Under the pieces are notes generated by a model that did not search any database, had not been told where the DNA came from, and saw only the letters and a program-made list of their open reading frames with translations. A DNA stretch of 5,870 nucleotides, taken from positions 1 through 5,870 of the forward strand of contig DCPV01000157.1 of NCBI GenBank assembly GCA_002323775.1. Reading direction: 5' to 3'. Numbering within the stretch: the stretch's first letter is position 1; each line of letters begins with the position of its first letter. The stretch comes from Firmicutes bacterium UBA1535 (lineage in GTDB: Bacteria > Bacillota > Clostridia > Tissierellales > Sedimentibacteraceae). Shown here piece after piece: positions 1 through 5,870 of this stretch. Position numbers and translations under genes: made by a program.

Positions 1-1
1 A

Positions 2-877
2 ACAAGAAAAAGACTTAAATTAGAACTTACTAAGGTATATCCTAACAATCTCGTATTGTATTTTGATGTTCAGATGCTTCAGCAAGCGATTGTTGAAAAG
101 ATAAACGAGGGTAATAAGGATTATTTATGCGTTCCATTTGGAAATGTTTTTAATGGAAAGGCTGTAGCTAATTTTACTACAAAATCACTGCATATTGAAA
201 AGTGCTTTAAATACGACACAGGAGACTATGAGATTAAAGAATATCCATTTTATCCGTCGGTATCAAAACAGATTGATGTGATAAAAGCATTTGATAAGCC
301 TGTGATTCTGGTAGATGATGTAATGCACAATTGTCATGAATTCATTGGAATAGATAAAATTCTGAAAAACAAGGCTGTACCTGTAAAAAATGTAATAGCG
401 GGAATTTTGTCAAGCCAAGGCAAGGACAGAATAGAAATGCAGGGAAGAATAGTTGATAGTGCATATTTTATACCGAATTTAAGACTTTGGCTTAGAGAGA
501 GTATGCTATATCCATTCTTTGGCGGTAACTCTGCATTAGGTGATGATAAGCCTAAGTTAAATTTAATTCCTTCAATAAACCAAATATTGCCTTATGCTTC
601 GCCAAGCTTTATGAGTGGAACGAGCAAGGAGGTAATTTATGATTTATCGAAGCTATGCTTAGAAAATGCAATGAACATAGCTTCCTCCTTAGAGTTGGAA
701 TATAAAAATATTTTTGATAGAAACCTTGTGCTAAGAAATTTATATCAGGTGCTTAATACTCCGAGATATCCGGTAAAAGGCAACAATATAAGCTATGACT
801 TAAATCAAGGTATATCAAGCTATATAGAAAATGATATTAAAAACTTAGCAAGAATTGAGAGTATAGTTAAGATTTGA
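2..877 (+). CDS. C-terminal part of a PRTase-like hypothetical protein (5' end outside the window)
   Basis: The frame is open from the left edge to a TGA at 875-877, giving 291 visible residues. The TTG at 56 is only an internal codon: the upstream codons (reading TRKRLKLELTKVYPNN) fit the same protein, and no Shine-Dalgarno site precedes the TTG. The clearest motif is a hydrophobic strand ending in VILVDDVMHNCHE (visible residues 101-113, DD at 105-106). It resembles the PRPP-binding loop of type I phosphoribosyltransferases, but the usual Gly/Thr positions after VDD are not conserved. A second distinctive block, VDSAYFIPNLRLW, begins near residue 151 and is followed by LYPFFGG. No membrane segment or signal peptide is visible, so it is probably cytosolic. 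From memory only, similar segments occur at the C-termini of large clostridial proteins annotated as cytidyltransferase-related. I cannot assign a reaction. It ends 44 bp before the kinase gene with no terminator between, so co-transcription is possible. That it is a real coding region is nearly certain; the function is open. Confidence 0.85.
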   Translation, partial: TRKRLKLELTKVYPNNLVLYFDVQMLQQAIVEKINEGNKDYLCVPFGNVFNGKAVANFTTKSLHIEKCFKYDTGDYEIKEYPFYPSVSKQIDVIKAFDKPVILVDDVMHNCHEFIGIDKILKNKAVPVKNVIAGILSSQGKDRIEMQGRIVDSAYFIPNLRLWLRESMLYPFFGGNSALGDDKPKLNLIPSINQILPYASPSFMSGTSKEVIYDLSKLCLENAMNIASSLELEYKNIFDRNLVLRNLYQVLNTPRYPVKGNNISYDLNQGISSYIENDIKNLARIESIVKI

Positions 878-921
878 AGCAATATTGAATGAATTACAAA
901 TAAGATAAGGAGTATCAATAT

Positions 922-2787
922 ATGTATAGTGAAAAATCACCAAAACGGTTTATAATACCTATAATACTTTCAATACTTATAGTTTTATTAACAATAATAT
1001 ACCTGATAAATGTTAATTCAGAAAGTGACAGAGGAGAGCTTCAAGCAATAAATGGAGTTTTAGATTTAAGTGATTTGAATATAGATGATAAAAATATAAT
1101 AGCATTAGATGGAGAATGGGAGTTCTATCCTAATGCTTTGCTCAAGCCTGAAGAAATAAACAGAGATAGTGTGAAAACTTATATAAACGTTCCTTGTAAT
1201 TGGACAAACACTCTAAACAAGGATAGTCATTCAGCCGATGGGTCAGGCACATATAGATTGATTGTCAAGGTTCCAAAAGACAAAATGTATGCCATTAAAA
1301 CGAATACCATACGTTCAGCAGCCAAAATTTATTTGAATGGTTATGAAGCAGGCAAAATGGGAACAACGGCATTATCGGCAGATGATTTTCACAGAGATAG
1401 TAAATTTATTGTAAGCACTGTAAGCAGTAAGGATGCAGAAATAGAAATAGTAATACTCGTATCTAATTTTGCACAAGAAATAGGTGGGATTACAAAATCA
1501 ATTAAATTTGGTAGCTCCGAAGCAATTATGTATCGTCATGGACTGTCATTAATCTTGGATACAGTTACTTTTTCTATATGCTTAATTTTATCAATATTTT
1601 TTATAATACTGTATATGCAGCAAAAGGAGGAAGCTCATTTTAAATACTTTGCTTTTGCGAATTTTTTTATGGCAGTATTTTTCTCTACATTAAATGAACA
1701 AATTTTAAGATTAATCTTGCGATATAATTACAATAACAGAATAATCATTCAATTGATTGCACTAATTTTAACAAGTATTTTCATGACAGAATTTGTAACT
1801 AGATTTTTTAATAATTTTGAAAAAAGAAAAATTTCTGAATATTTATTCATGGCTATTATTGTGTTTTTTACTATAATTATATATAGACCAGATAAACCGA
1901 TTTTTTTAATTCTAAGAAAGCTGCATATAGTTTTATTGACAGTTATAATGCTTAGATATTTATATATTTTTTACATTTTAATTAAGGAAATTAAAAAGAA
2001 ATCGGCTTTGTCCGAACATATTCTACTTATTATAGTTTCACTAATCTGCTATTGGACTACTATGTCAATAAAGATTATATTTGAAATAAATATGGGAATT
2101 GCTCCGGCAATTTTGATTTTTGTATTGTCAATTAATGTGTGGATTATGATGAGCAGACGGATAAAAAAATCGGCAGAAGAAAAAATAGAAAGAGAATTAC
2201 AATACTTTTATTCACAGATATCACCGCACTTTTTATACAATACCTTAAACACTATTATTGGACTTAGTTATACTGATTCAGAAAAGACTAGAGAAGCATT
2301 AAATAATTTATCTGTCTATTTTAGAGGAAAGCTTGATTTTCATAGGACAAAAGGACTCGTTAATATATACTCTGAGATTGATATGCTAAGTGCATACTTA
2401 GCAATTGAAAAGCTAAGATATGGACAAAGATTAGAAATTGAATACGATATAGATGACGATGTTAGTGCATTTATTCCGCCACTTACATTGCAGCCAATAG
2501 TTGAAAATGCAGTAAAATATGGAATTGCAGCTAAATCTAGCGGTGGTGTAATAAAAATCAGTGCAAAAAAACATGGCAAGAGCATGATAAAAATTCTTAT
2601 AGAGGATAATGGCCCAGGGATGTCTGAGGAGAAAGTACAAGAAATACTTTGCGGAAAAAATGAAAGAATAGGATTAAAAAATGTAATAGAAAAGATTAAA
2701 ATAGTAAAAAGTTCTTCTTTTGAATTAAAAAGTGAGCAAGATAAAGGGACAAGAGTACAAATTTTACTACCTGAGCATAAATTGTAG
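922..2787 (+). CDS. Membrane sensor histidine kinase (7TMR-DISM-like sensor, LytS/YesM-type kinase core)
   Basis: A 621-residue sensor kinase that would autophosphorylate on His and pass the phosphate to the response regulator encoded next. The ATG at 922 follows AAGGAG at 907-912 with 9 nt spacing. Domains in order: TM1 at about residues 10-31; an extracytoplasmic domain at about 32-205 with jelly-roll/galactose-binding-like signatures (LDGEWEFY at 62-69, VPCNW ending at W94, GTYRL at 109-113, KIYLNG at 135-140); then seven hydrophobic segments at roughly 209-231, 241-260, 274-296, 305-321, 334-353, 365-385 and 392-409, as in 7TMR-DISM receptors. The cytoplasmic kinase is of the His_kinase (PF06580) type: phosphoacceptor H436 in QISPHFLYNTLN, N-box PPLTLQPIVENAVKYG at 519-534 with E528 and N529, G1 box EDNGPGM at 561-567, and G2 region RIGLKNV at 582-588. 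The first Gly of the usual GxGL is Arg here. The ligand is unknown; a carbohydrate or other small extracellular molecule is inferred from the sensor fold only. The gene lies 78 bp before the regulator gene. Confidence 0.95.
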   Translation: MYSEKSPKRFIIPIILSILIVLLTIIYLINVNSESDRGELQAINGVLDLSDLNIDDKNIIALDGEWEFYPNALLKPEEINRDSVKTYINVPCNWTNTLNKDSHSADGSGTYRLIVKVPKDKMYAIKTNTIRSAAKIYLNGYEAGKMGTTALSADDFHRDSKFIVSTVSSKDAEIEIVILVSNFAQEIGGITKSIKFGSSEAIMYRHGLSLILDTVTFSICLILSIFFIILYMQQKEEAHFKYFAFANFFMAVFFSTLNEQILRLILRYNYNNRIIIQLIALILTSIFMTEFVTRFFNNFEKRKISEYLFMAIIVFFTIIIYRPDKPIFLILRKLHIVLLTVIMLRYLYIFYILIKEIKKKSALSEHILLIIVSLICYWTTMSIKIIFEINMGIAPAILIFVLSINVWIMMSRRIKKSAEEKIERELQYFYSQISPHFLYNTLNTIIGLSYTDSEKTREALNNLSVYFRGKLDFHRTKGLVNIYSEIDMLSAYLAIEKLRYGQRLEIEYDIDDDVSAFIPPLTLQPIVENAVKYGIAAKSSGGVIKISAKKHGKSMIKILIEDNGPGMSEEKVQEILCGKNERIGLKNVIEKIKIVKSSSFELKSEQDKGTRVQILLPEHKL

Positions 2788-2850
2788 TTTTAACGAGATT
2801 GTATATTGAATATGTATACTTATAAACAAGATATTTTGTGAAATTAAAAA

Positions 2851-2856
2851 AGGGAG
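2851..2856 (+). promoter_or_regulatory. Ribosome-binding site that sets the start of the response regulator
   Basis: AGGGAG lies 9 nt upstream of the ATG at 2866. It directly abuts a TTG at 2857 that would otherwise extend the frame by three residues (reading MCN). Zero spacing rules out the TTG, and starting at 2866 gives a canonical receiver-domain N-terminus, MRVVLVDDEP. Confidence 0.85.
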
Positions 2857-2865
2857 TTGTGTAAT

Positions 2866-3957
2866 ATGAGGGTTGTTTTAGTTGACGATGAGCCTATGGC
2901 ATTGGTTGTGTTAAAGGAATTACTTTCAAGCTATCATGATGTTGAGATTGTAGATGCTTATACAGATGCACAAGAAGCTTTAAATAACATAGATGAGACT
3001 AAACCAGACGTTATATTTTTAGATATTGAGATGGGGAGAGTAGGAGGGCTTGAGCTAGCCTCTATATTAGCTAATAGCATAAAAAATATAGAAATAGTAT
3101 TTGTAACAGCCTACTCACAGTATGCCTTAGATGCCTTTGAGCTGGATGCTATTGATTATCTGCAAAAACCGGTTCAAGAAGCTCGAATGAGAAAAACCAT
3201 TTATAGACTTAGAGAAAAGATAGATATTGCTACTCCTGTTATCACAGGTGATTTGAAATTGAAATGTTTTGGAGAATTGCAAATACTTGATGACAGCGGA
3301 AAGCCTCTGACATGGAGAACTCAAAAGGCAAAGGAGCTTTTTGCTTATCTATGGTATAAAGATGCAGCAGTATCAAAGGATATAATTATGAACGATATTT
3401 TTCCTGATAGAAATATGGAAAAGGCAGGAACTCTATTACATACTACTATTTATCAGCTAAGAAAGGGTTTAGAAAAGTTAGGCTATTCAAATGGAATTGA
3501 GTATTCAAACGAAAGCTATCGCCTTAATGTTCCGGTTAAATCTGATTACTTTGAATTAAAATGTATCCTCGATAAAAAGGAACATAGCGAAAATGATATG
3601 GAACAAATTCTAAATATATATAATGGAGATTTTTTTGAAAAGGAAGAATATCTTTGGGCAGAAGAAAATAGACACAAATATGCACAAAAAGTACTGGATT
3701 TGCTAGAAAAATATGCTGCAAAAAATCTAAGGCAGGGAGAATTTACAAATAATATTAAGACATTATTGGAAAAACTTTTAAAAATAGACCCGTACAATGA
3801 AAATGCAGCGAAAATGAAAATTATCTATCATGGCAAAACAGGCGGCAGGGTAGAATTGCAAAAGTTTTATAAATTCTTTGAAAATACTCTTTTAGAAGAA
3901 CTAGATATAAAGCCGGAGGAATCAACAACAGCATTATATAAAAAATATATGAGATAA
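2866..3957 (+). CDS. Response regulator: receiver domain + SARP winged helix + BTAD
   Basis: A 363-residue cytoplasmic transcription factor, the probable partner of the kinase 78 bp upstream. Residues 1-118 are a complete receiver: acidic pair D7/D8, phosphoacceptor D53 in VIFLDIEM, T81 in VTAY, and K101 in the LQKP motif. Residues about 128-225 form an OmpR/SARP-type winged helix, with the GELQI strand, a RTQKAKELFAYL helix at 151-162, and a recognition-helix candidate LLHTTIYQLRKGLEKLG at 190-206. Residues about 226-363 are a bacterial transcriptional activator domain (BTAD), an all-helical TPR-like module with YNGDFF at 252-257 and a C-terminal ELDIKPEESTTALYKKY. SARP/BTAD proteins generally activate transcription from tandem direct repeats. 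The nearest candidate target is the adhesin promoter region, where such repeats occur at 4086-4107. A strong terminator follows the gene, so kinase and regulator probably end one transcript. Domain assignment is firm; the target gene is inferred. Confidence 0.95.
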   Translation: MRVVLVDDEPMALVVLKELLSSYHDVEIVDAYTDAQEALNNIDETKPDVIFLDIEMGRVGGLELASILANSIKNIEIVFVTAYSQYALDAFELDAIDYLQKPVQEARMRKTIYRLREKIDIATPVITGDLKLKCFGELQILDDSGKPLTWRTQKAKELFAYLWYKDAAVSKDIIMNDIFPDRNMEKAGTLLHTTIYQLRKGLEKLGYSNGIEYSNESYRLNVPVKSDYFELKCILDKKEHSENDMEQILNIYNGDFFEKEEYLWAEENRHKYAQKVLDLLEKYAAKNLRQGEFTNNIKTLLEKLLKIDPYNENAAKMKIIYHGKTGGRVELQKFYKFFENTLLEELDIKPEESTTALYKKYMR

Positions 3958-4007
3958 TAATGAAATTATAATTTCCAAAATCAGCATAAAATTAAATGAT
4001 ATGATTT

Positions 4008-4050
4008 AAAAACAAGCCAATCTTTTATTAAAAGATTGACTTGTTTTTTT
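4008..4050 (+). terminator. Rho-independent terminator after the two-component genes
   Basis: A hairpin with left arm 4008-4026, a 3-nt loop (ATT, 4027-4029) and right arm 4030-4048, running into a T tract through 4050. Pairing is continuous except for one C/A mismatch (4017 with 4039). The core is CAATCTTTT with AAAAGATTG, and the lower stem is AACAAG with CTTGTT. It starts 51 bp after the regulator's stop codon and separates that transcript from the adhesin gene. The A run on the left arm could give weak activity on the other strand, but no gene converges on it within the window. Confidence 0.9.
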
Positions 4051-4085
4051 GCTGATAATTTTAAATATCTGATAAAAATATAAAA

Positions 4086-4107
4086 TTTGTTTAGTATTTG
4101 TTCAGTG
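4086..4107 (+). repeat. Tandem 11-bp direct repeat, candidate SARP-type operator
   Basis: TTTGTTTAGTA (4086-4096) is followed with no gap by TTTGTTCAGTG (4097-4107); 9 of 11 positions match. The period equals about one helical turn. The second copy ends exactly 8 bp before a perfect TATAAT at 4116. From established knowledge, SARP activators of actinobacteria bind heptamer direct repeats at an 11-bp period, with the 3' copy 8 bp from the -10 and replacing the -35. The REC-SARP regulator encoded just upstream is the obvious candidate ligand, but binding is inferred. No third copy lies directly upstream. Chance repeats are possible in such AT-rich DNA. Confidence 0.55.
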
Positions 4108-4115
4108 TGAATATA

Positions 4116-4121
4116 TATAAT
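4116..4121 (+). promoter_or_regulatory. Candidate -10 element of the adhesin promoter
   Basis: A perfect TATAAT lies 76 bp upstream of the adhesin start codon. The positions 16-18 bp upstream, where a -35 should be, read GTATTT, AGTATT or TAGTAT and do not resemble TTGACA; the direct repeats overlap this zone. That pattern fits an activator-dependent promoter. Transcription would begin near 4128, giving a leader of about 70 nt. An alternative pair, TTGTTC (4098-4103) with TTTAAT (4121-4126) at 17 bp, is weaker at both hexamers. The region is rich in TA steps, so the exact -10 is uncertain. Confidence 0.5.
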
Positions 4122-4167
4122 TTAATAATTAAATGAAAATTAGTGCAAAATTGCATAAATTAATAAT

Positions 4168-4179
4168 GCTTTATAAAGC
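4168..4179 (+). repeat. Perfect 12-bp palindrome in the adhesin leader
   Basis: GCTTTATAAAGC is a perfect palindrome ending one base before the ribosome-binding site (AAGGGAG, 4181-4187). In RNA it could form only a short stem (GCTT/AAGC with a TATA loop), so a strong sequestering hairpin is unlikely. As DNA it could be a dimeric-protein site. No function can be assigned. Confidence 0.35.
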
Positions 4180-4197
4180 GAAGGGAGTAAAAATTAT

Positions 4198-5870
4198 ATG
4201 AAAAAAATAAGAAAGAATGGAATAGTCATTTTATTGTTATTCGCAATGATTATGCAAATGATTATACCCAACATAGGAAAAGCATATGCAGATGAAGATT
4301 TGATAAATATAGCTGGAGGAGATGGCAGTTCTACAACACCTAGTGCTATAAGTTTGGCAACGACTGGTGTTTCAGACCCAGATGCTATAGAATCAGTTGA
4401 TATCCAGCTTGTATTTAAGGATAAAAATAATAATAAAATAGCAGAATATAAGGATGGAAATCTTGTTCCGGCGGGTGTAGATATTCCTTTGGATGCAAGT
4501 GTAGAATTTAACTTTGGACTTGAAATACGTGATGTTGATTATAACAATCTACCTATTGGAATTGTTGATGTAGGTACAGTATACGAATTTAAAATTGCAG
4601 AACAGATAACTATAGCTGCTAATACAACTATTCCTATATATTTTGATGGCACAACAACACAAGTAGCAACAGCAACAATTAAAACAGATGGAAACGTGAC
4701 ATTACAATTTTCGGATGAGGTTAATAATGAAGATGAAGATAGATTTGTATGGGTTAAAGCAACTGGAAAAATTGATAAATCTAAATTAGATTTAGGTGGA
4801 AATAAAGAGCTTATATTTGAAATTCCAGGTGGAAATATAAAGATACCTATAAAATTTACAGAAATTGTACCAGAAGAAAAAGTTACTCTTTCTAAGGCTA
4901 ATGGTTCTTGGACAGCTGATAACAAAATTAAGTGGGAAATAACAGTTAAGGTTGAAACTGTACCAAGTGGTCGAGAGGTAGAAAATATTGTTATAAATGA
5001 TATATTAACGACTTCAAATCATACCTTTTCAAGCTACGAGCCTGGTCAGTCTACGTCTTCTGGTGATTTTACATATGATGGCAATGGAAAATTTACTTTT
5101 GCTAAACTAAAAGATGGAGATACAAAGAAAATAATAGTTTATACAACTCCTGATTTGTCACAAGTAGGAGCTGCTCAAAATGGAACAACTGTTACATTTA
5201 AAAATAAAGTAAGTGGAACCTATGGAGTTGATAATAAACCTATAACTCCAGCTCCAGCAGAAGCTACAGCCACTAAGCAAATAAATTTTCTGGAAAAAAG
5301 TAATGGTAGCTTTAAAGCAGGAACTAACAGAGAAGATAATGTTATAGAATGGTCTATTACAATAAACAAGAGTAAACTTAATATGCCATCCGGAACTAAG
5401 CTAACAGATGTAATTCCAGCAGGCTTAGAGCTGATAGGACCTGTGGATATTTACGAGGAGAACACTAATAATAAATTTACTGATGCTAGTATTAAACCTT
5501 CTTCTAATAATATTGAAATAACATTTACTAATGGTTTAAGTAAATGGGTAACAGTAAAGTACAAAACAAAGATAACTGATTTAGATGTATATAATCCTGA
5601 TAAGGCCTTAGAATATAAAAATAAAGCAGTATTAACTTGGGATAGTGGAAGTGGAGAGCAGACTGTAACTAAGGAAGGAACAGGAACAGTTCCAAAAACT
5701 GTAATTCAAAAATCTGGTGATGGATACGATGCTACAGATAATCGATATGTTAAATGGAAAATTACAATTAACAAAGACAAAATGGACATTATAAATCCAG
5801 TAGTTGTAGATACTCTCCCAATAAACTTAGAATATGTAAGTTATATTGCTAATCCAAGCATATGGGGAAT
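4198..5870 (+). CDS. Secreted Cna/MSCRAMM-like surface adhesin, N-terminal part (3' end outside the window)
   Basis: The frame is open from ATG 4198 (AAGGGAG at 4181-4187, 10 nt spacing) to the right edge: 557 full codons and no stop. Residues 1-31 are a signal peptide: basic MKKIRK, a hydrophobic core at 9-23, and probable cleavage after AYA (29-31). Residues about 55-225 look like the first Ig-like adhesin domain of MSCRAMM proteins (GTVYEFKI at 126-133, NVTLQFSD at 166-173, W185, and LIFEIPGG after residue 204). From about 228, CnaA-like repeats follow with conserved Trp residues at 246, 385 and 520, each followed by an (I/V)xD or TD motif (NDIL, TDVIP, VDTLP) and, in the two complete copies, by a YxT motif and KNK near the end. 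The protein would be exported and probably anchored to the wall for attachment to host or other surfaces. An LPXTG sorting signal, if present, lies beyond the window. Its ligand is unknown. It sits directly downstream of the two-component genes but has its own promoter region. An S-layer-like or pilin-like role is less likely but not excluded. Confidence 0.9.
   Translation, partial: MKKIRKNGIVILLLFAMIMQMIIPNIGKAYADEDLINIAGGDGSSTTPSAISLATTGVSDPDAIESVDIQLVFKDKNNNKIAEYKDGNLVPAGVDIPLDASVEFNFGLEIRDVDYNNLPIGIVDVGTVYEFKIAEQITIAANTTIPIYFDGTTTQVATATIKTDGNVTLQFSDEVNNEDEDRFVWVKATGKIDKSKLDLGGNKELIFEIPGGNIKIPIKFTEIVPEEKVTLSKANGSWTADNKIKWEITVKVETVPSGREVENIVINDILTTSNHTFSSYEPGQSTSSGDFTYDGNGKFTFAKLKDGDTKKIIVYTTPDLSQVGAAQNGTTVTFKNKVSGTYGVDNKPITPAPAEATATKQINFLEKSNGSFKAGTNREDNVIEWSITINKSKLNMPSGTKLTDVIPAGLELIGPVDIYEENTNNKFTDASIKPSSNNIEITFTNGLSKWVTVKYKTKITDLDVYNPDKALEYKNKAVLTWDSGSGEQTVTKEGTGTVPKTVIQKSGDGYDATDNRYVKWKITINKDKMDIINPVVVDTLPINLEYVSYIANPSIWG
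4879..5870 (+). repeat. Protein-level tandem CnaA-like domains within the adhesin
   Basis: Three related units at about residues 228-345, 360-485 and 498 to the edge, with a period of 135-139 residues (W246, W385, W520). Each opens with a Lys motif (SKANGSW, EKSNGSF, QKSGDGY), then a W-x-I-T strand, then an Asp motif (D268, D404, D538). The two complete units end with F/Y-KNK (N336, N475). The copies are strongly diverged, so this is old domain duplication rather than recent DNA repeat expansion. The third unit is cut by the window edge and more may follow. Confidence 0.75.

Noticed and set aside
56..877. TTG at 56 as the start of the first gene
   Set aside because: The frame is open upstream to the window edge, the upstream residues fit the protein, and no ribosome-binding site precedes the TTG. 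The gene is treated as 5' partial.
2340..2640. Minus-strand open frames of 69-81 codons inside the kinase gene
   Set aside because: They lie within the conserved kinase core read on the other strand, have no family features and no ribosome-binding sites.
2857..2865. TTG at 2857 as the start of the response regulator
   Set aside because: It directly touches the Shine-Dalgarno AGGGAG. The ATG at 2866 has proper 9-nt spacing and gives a standard receiver N-terminus.
2788..2865. A promoter between the kinase and regulator genes (TATACT at 2815-2820; 11-bp palindrome ATATTGAATAT at 2803-2813)
   Set aside because: No -35 stands at a suitable distance, and short AT palindromes are expected by chance here. 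Co-transcription with the kinase is simpler.
3127..3797. Minus-strand open frames of 61-83 codons inside the regulator gene
   Set aside because: They are antisense to well-conserved REC/SARP/BTAD coding sequence, have biased composition and show no supporting signals.
3980..4056. Outer 7-bp inverted repeat ATCAGCA (3980-3986) / TGCTGAT (4050-4056) flanking the terminator
   Set aside because: The arms are exact but 63 nt apart and the pairing does not extend. The inner hairpin with its T tract already explains the terminator, so no attenuator or riboswitch is claimed.
4539..4925. Minus-strand open frame of 128 codons inside the adhesin gene
   Set aside because: The Ser/Thr/Val-rich translation is what antisense reading of an AT-rich adhesin gives. 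The plus frame has a signal peptide, a ribosome-binding site and clear domain repeats.
1..5870. CRISPR arrays, tRNA or rRNA genes, insertion sequences, phage attachment sites
   Set aside because: No regularly spaced repeats, tRNA-like cloverleaf, transposase motif or terminal inverted repeats were seen on either strand.

Overview
The window is AT-rich, with codon use and strong Shine-Dalgarno sites (AAGGAG or AGGGAG 9-10 nt before each start) typical of a low-G+C Bacillota. The gene families (a 7TM histidine kinase, a REC-SARP response regulator and a Cna-type surface adhesin) point to an anaerobic clostridial or tissierellial lineage. The species cannot be fixed from the sequence. All genes are on the + strand.

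Layout: (1) Positions 2-877 hold the 3' part of a gene that enters from the left edge. Its product has a phosphoribosyltransferase-like VDDV strand but I cannot name it with confidence. (2) Positions 922-2787 encode a complete membrane sensor histidine kinase with an extracytoplasmic jelly-roll-like domain, a 7TM module and a LytS/YesM-type kinase core. (3) Positions 2866-3957 encode its probable partner, a response regulator in which a receiver domain is followed by a SARP-type winged helix and a BTAD helical domain. (4) Positions 3958-4197 are a 240-bp intergenic region with a rho-independent terminator, then a tandem 11-bp direct repeat exactly 8 bp upstream of a perfect TATAAT, then a 12-bp palindrome and a ribosome-binding site. 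(5) From 4198 to the right edge runs the 5' part of a secreted adhesin with a signal peptide, an N-terminal adhesin domain and at least three CnaA-like repeats, each with a candidate Lys/Asp(/Asn) isopeptide set.

The most interesting reading is a self-contained sensory circuit. The kinase senses an extracellular ligand and phosphorylates the REC-SARP regulator, which then activates the adjacent adhesin gene. The adhesin promoter region has the geometry described for SARP activators: tandem repeats one helical turn apart, ending 8 bp before the -10, with no recognisable -35. The repeat and its spacing are seen directly. That this regulator binds there is inference.
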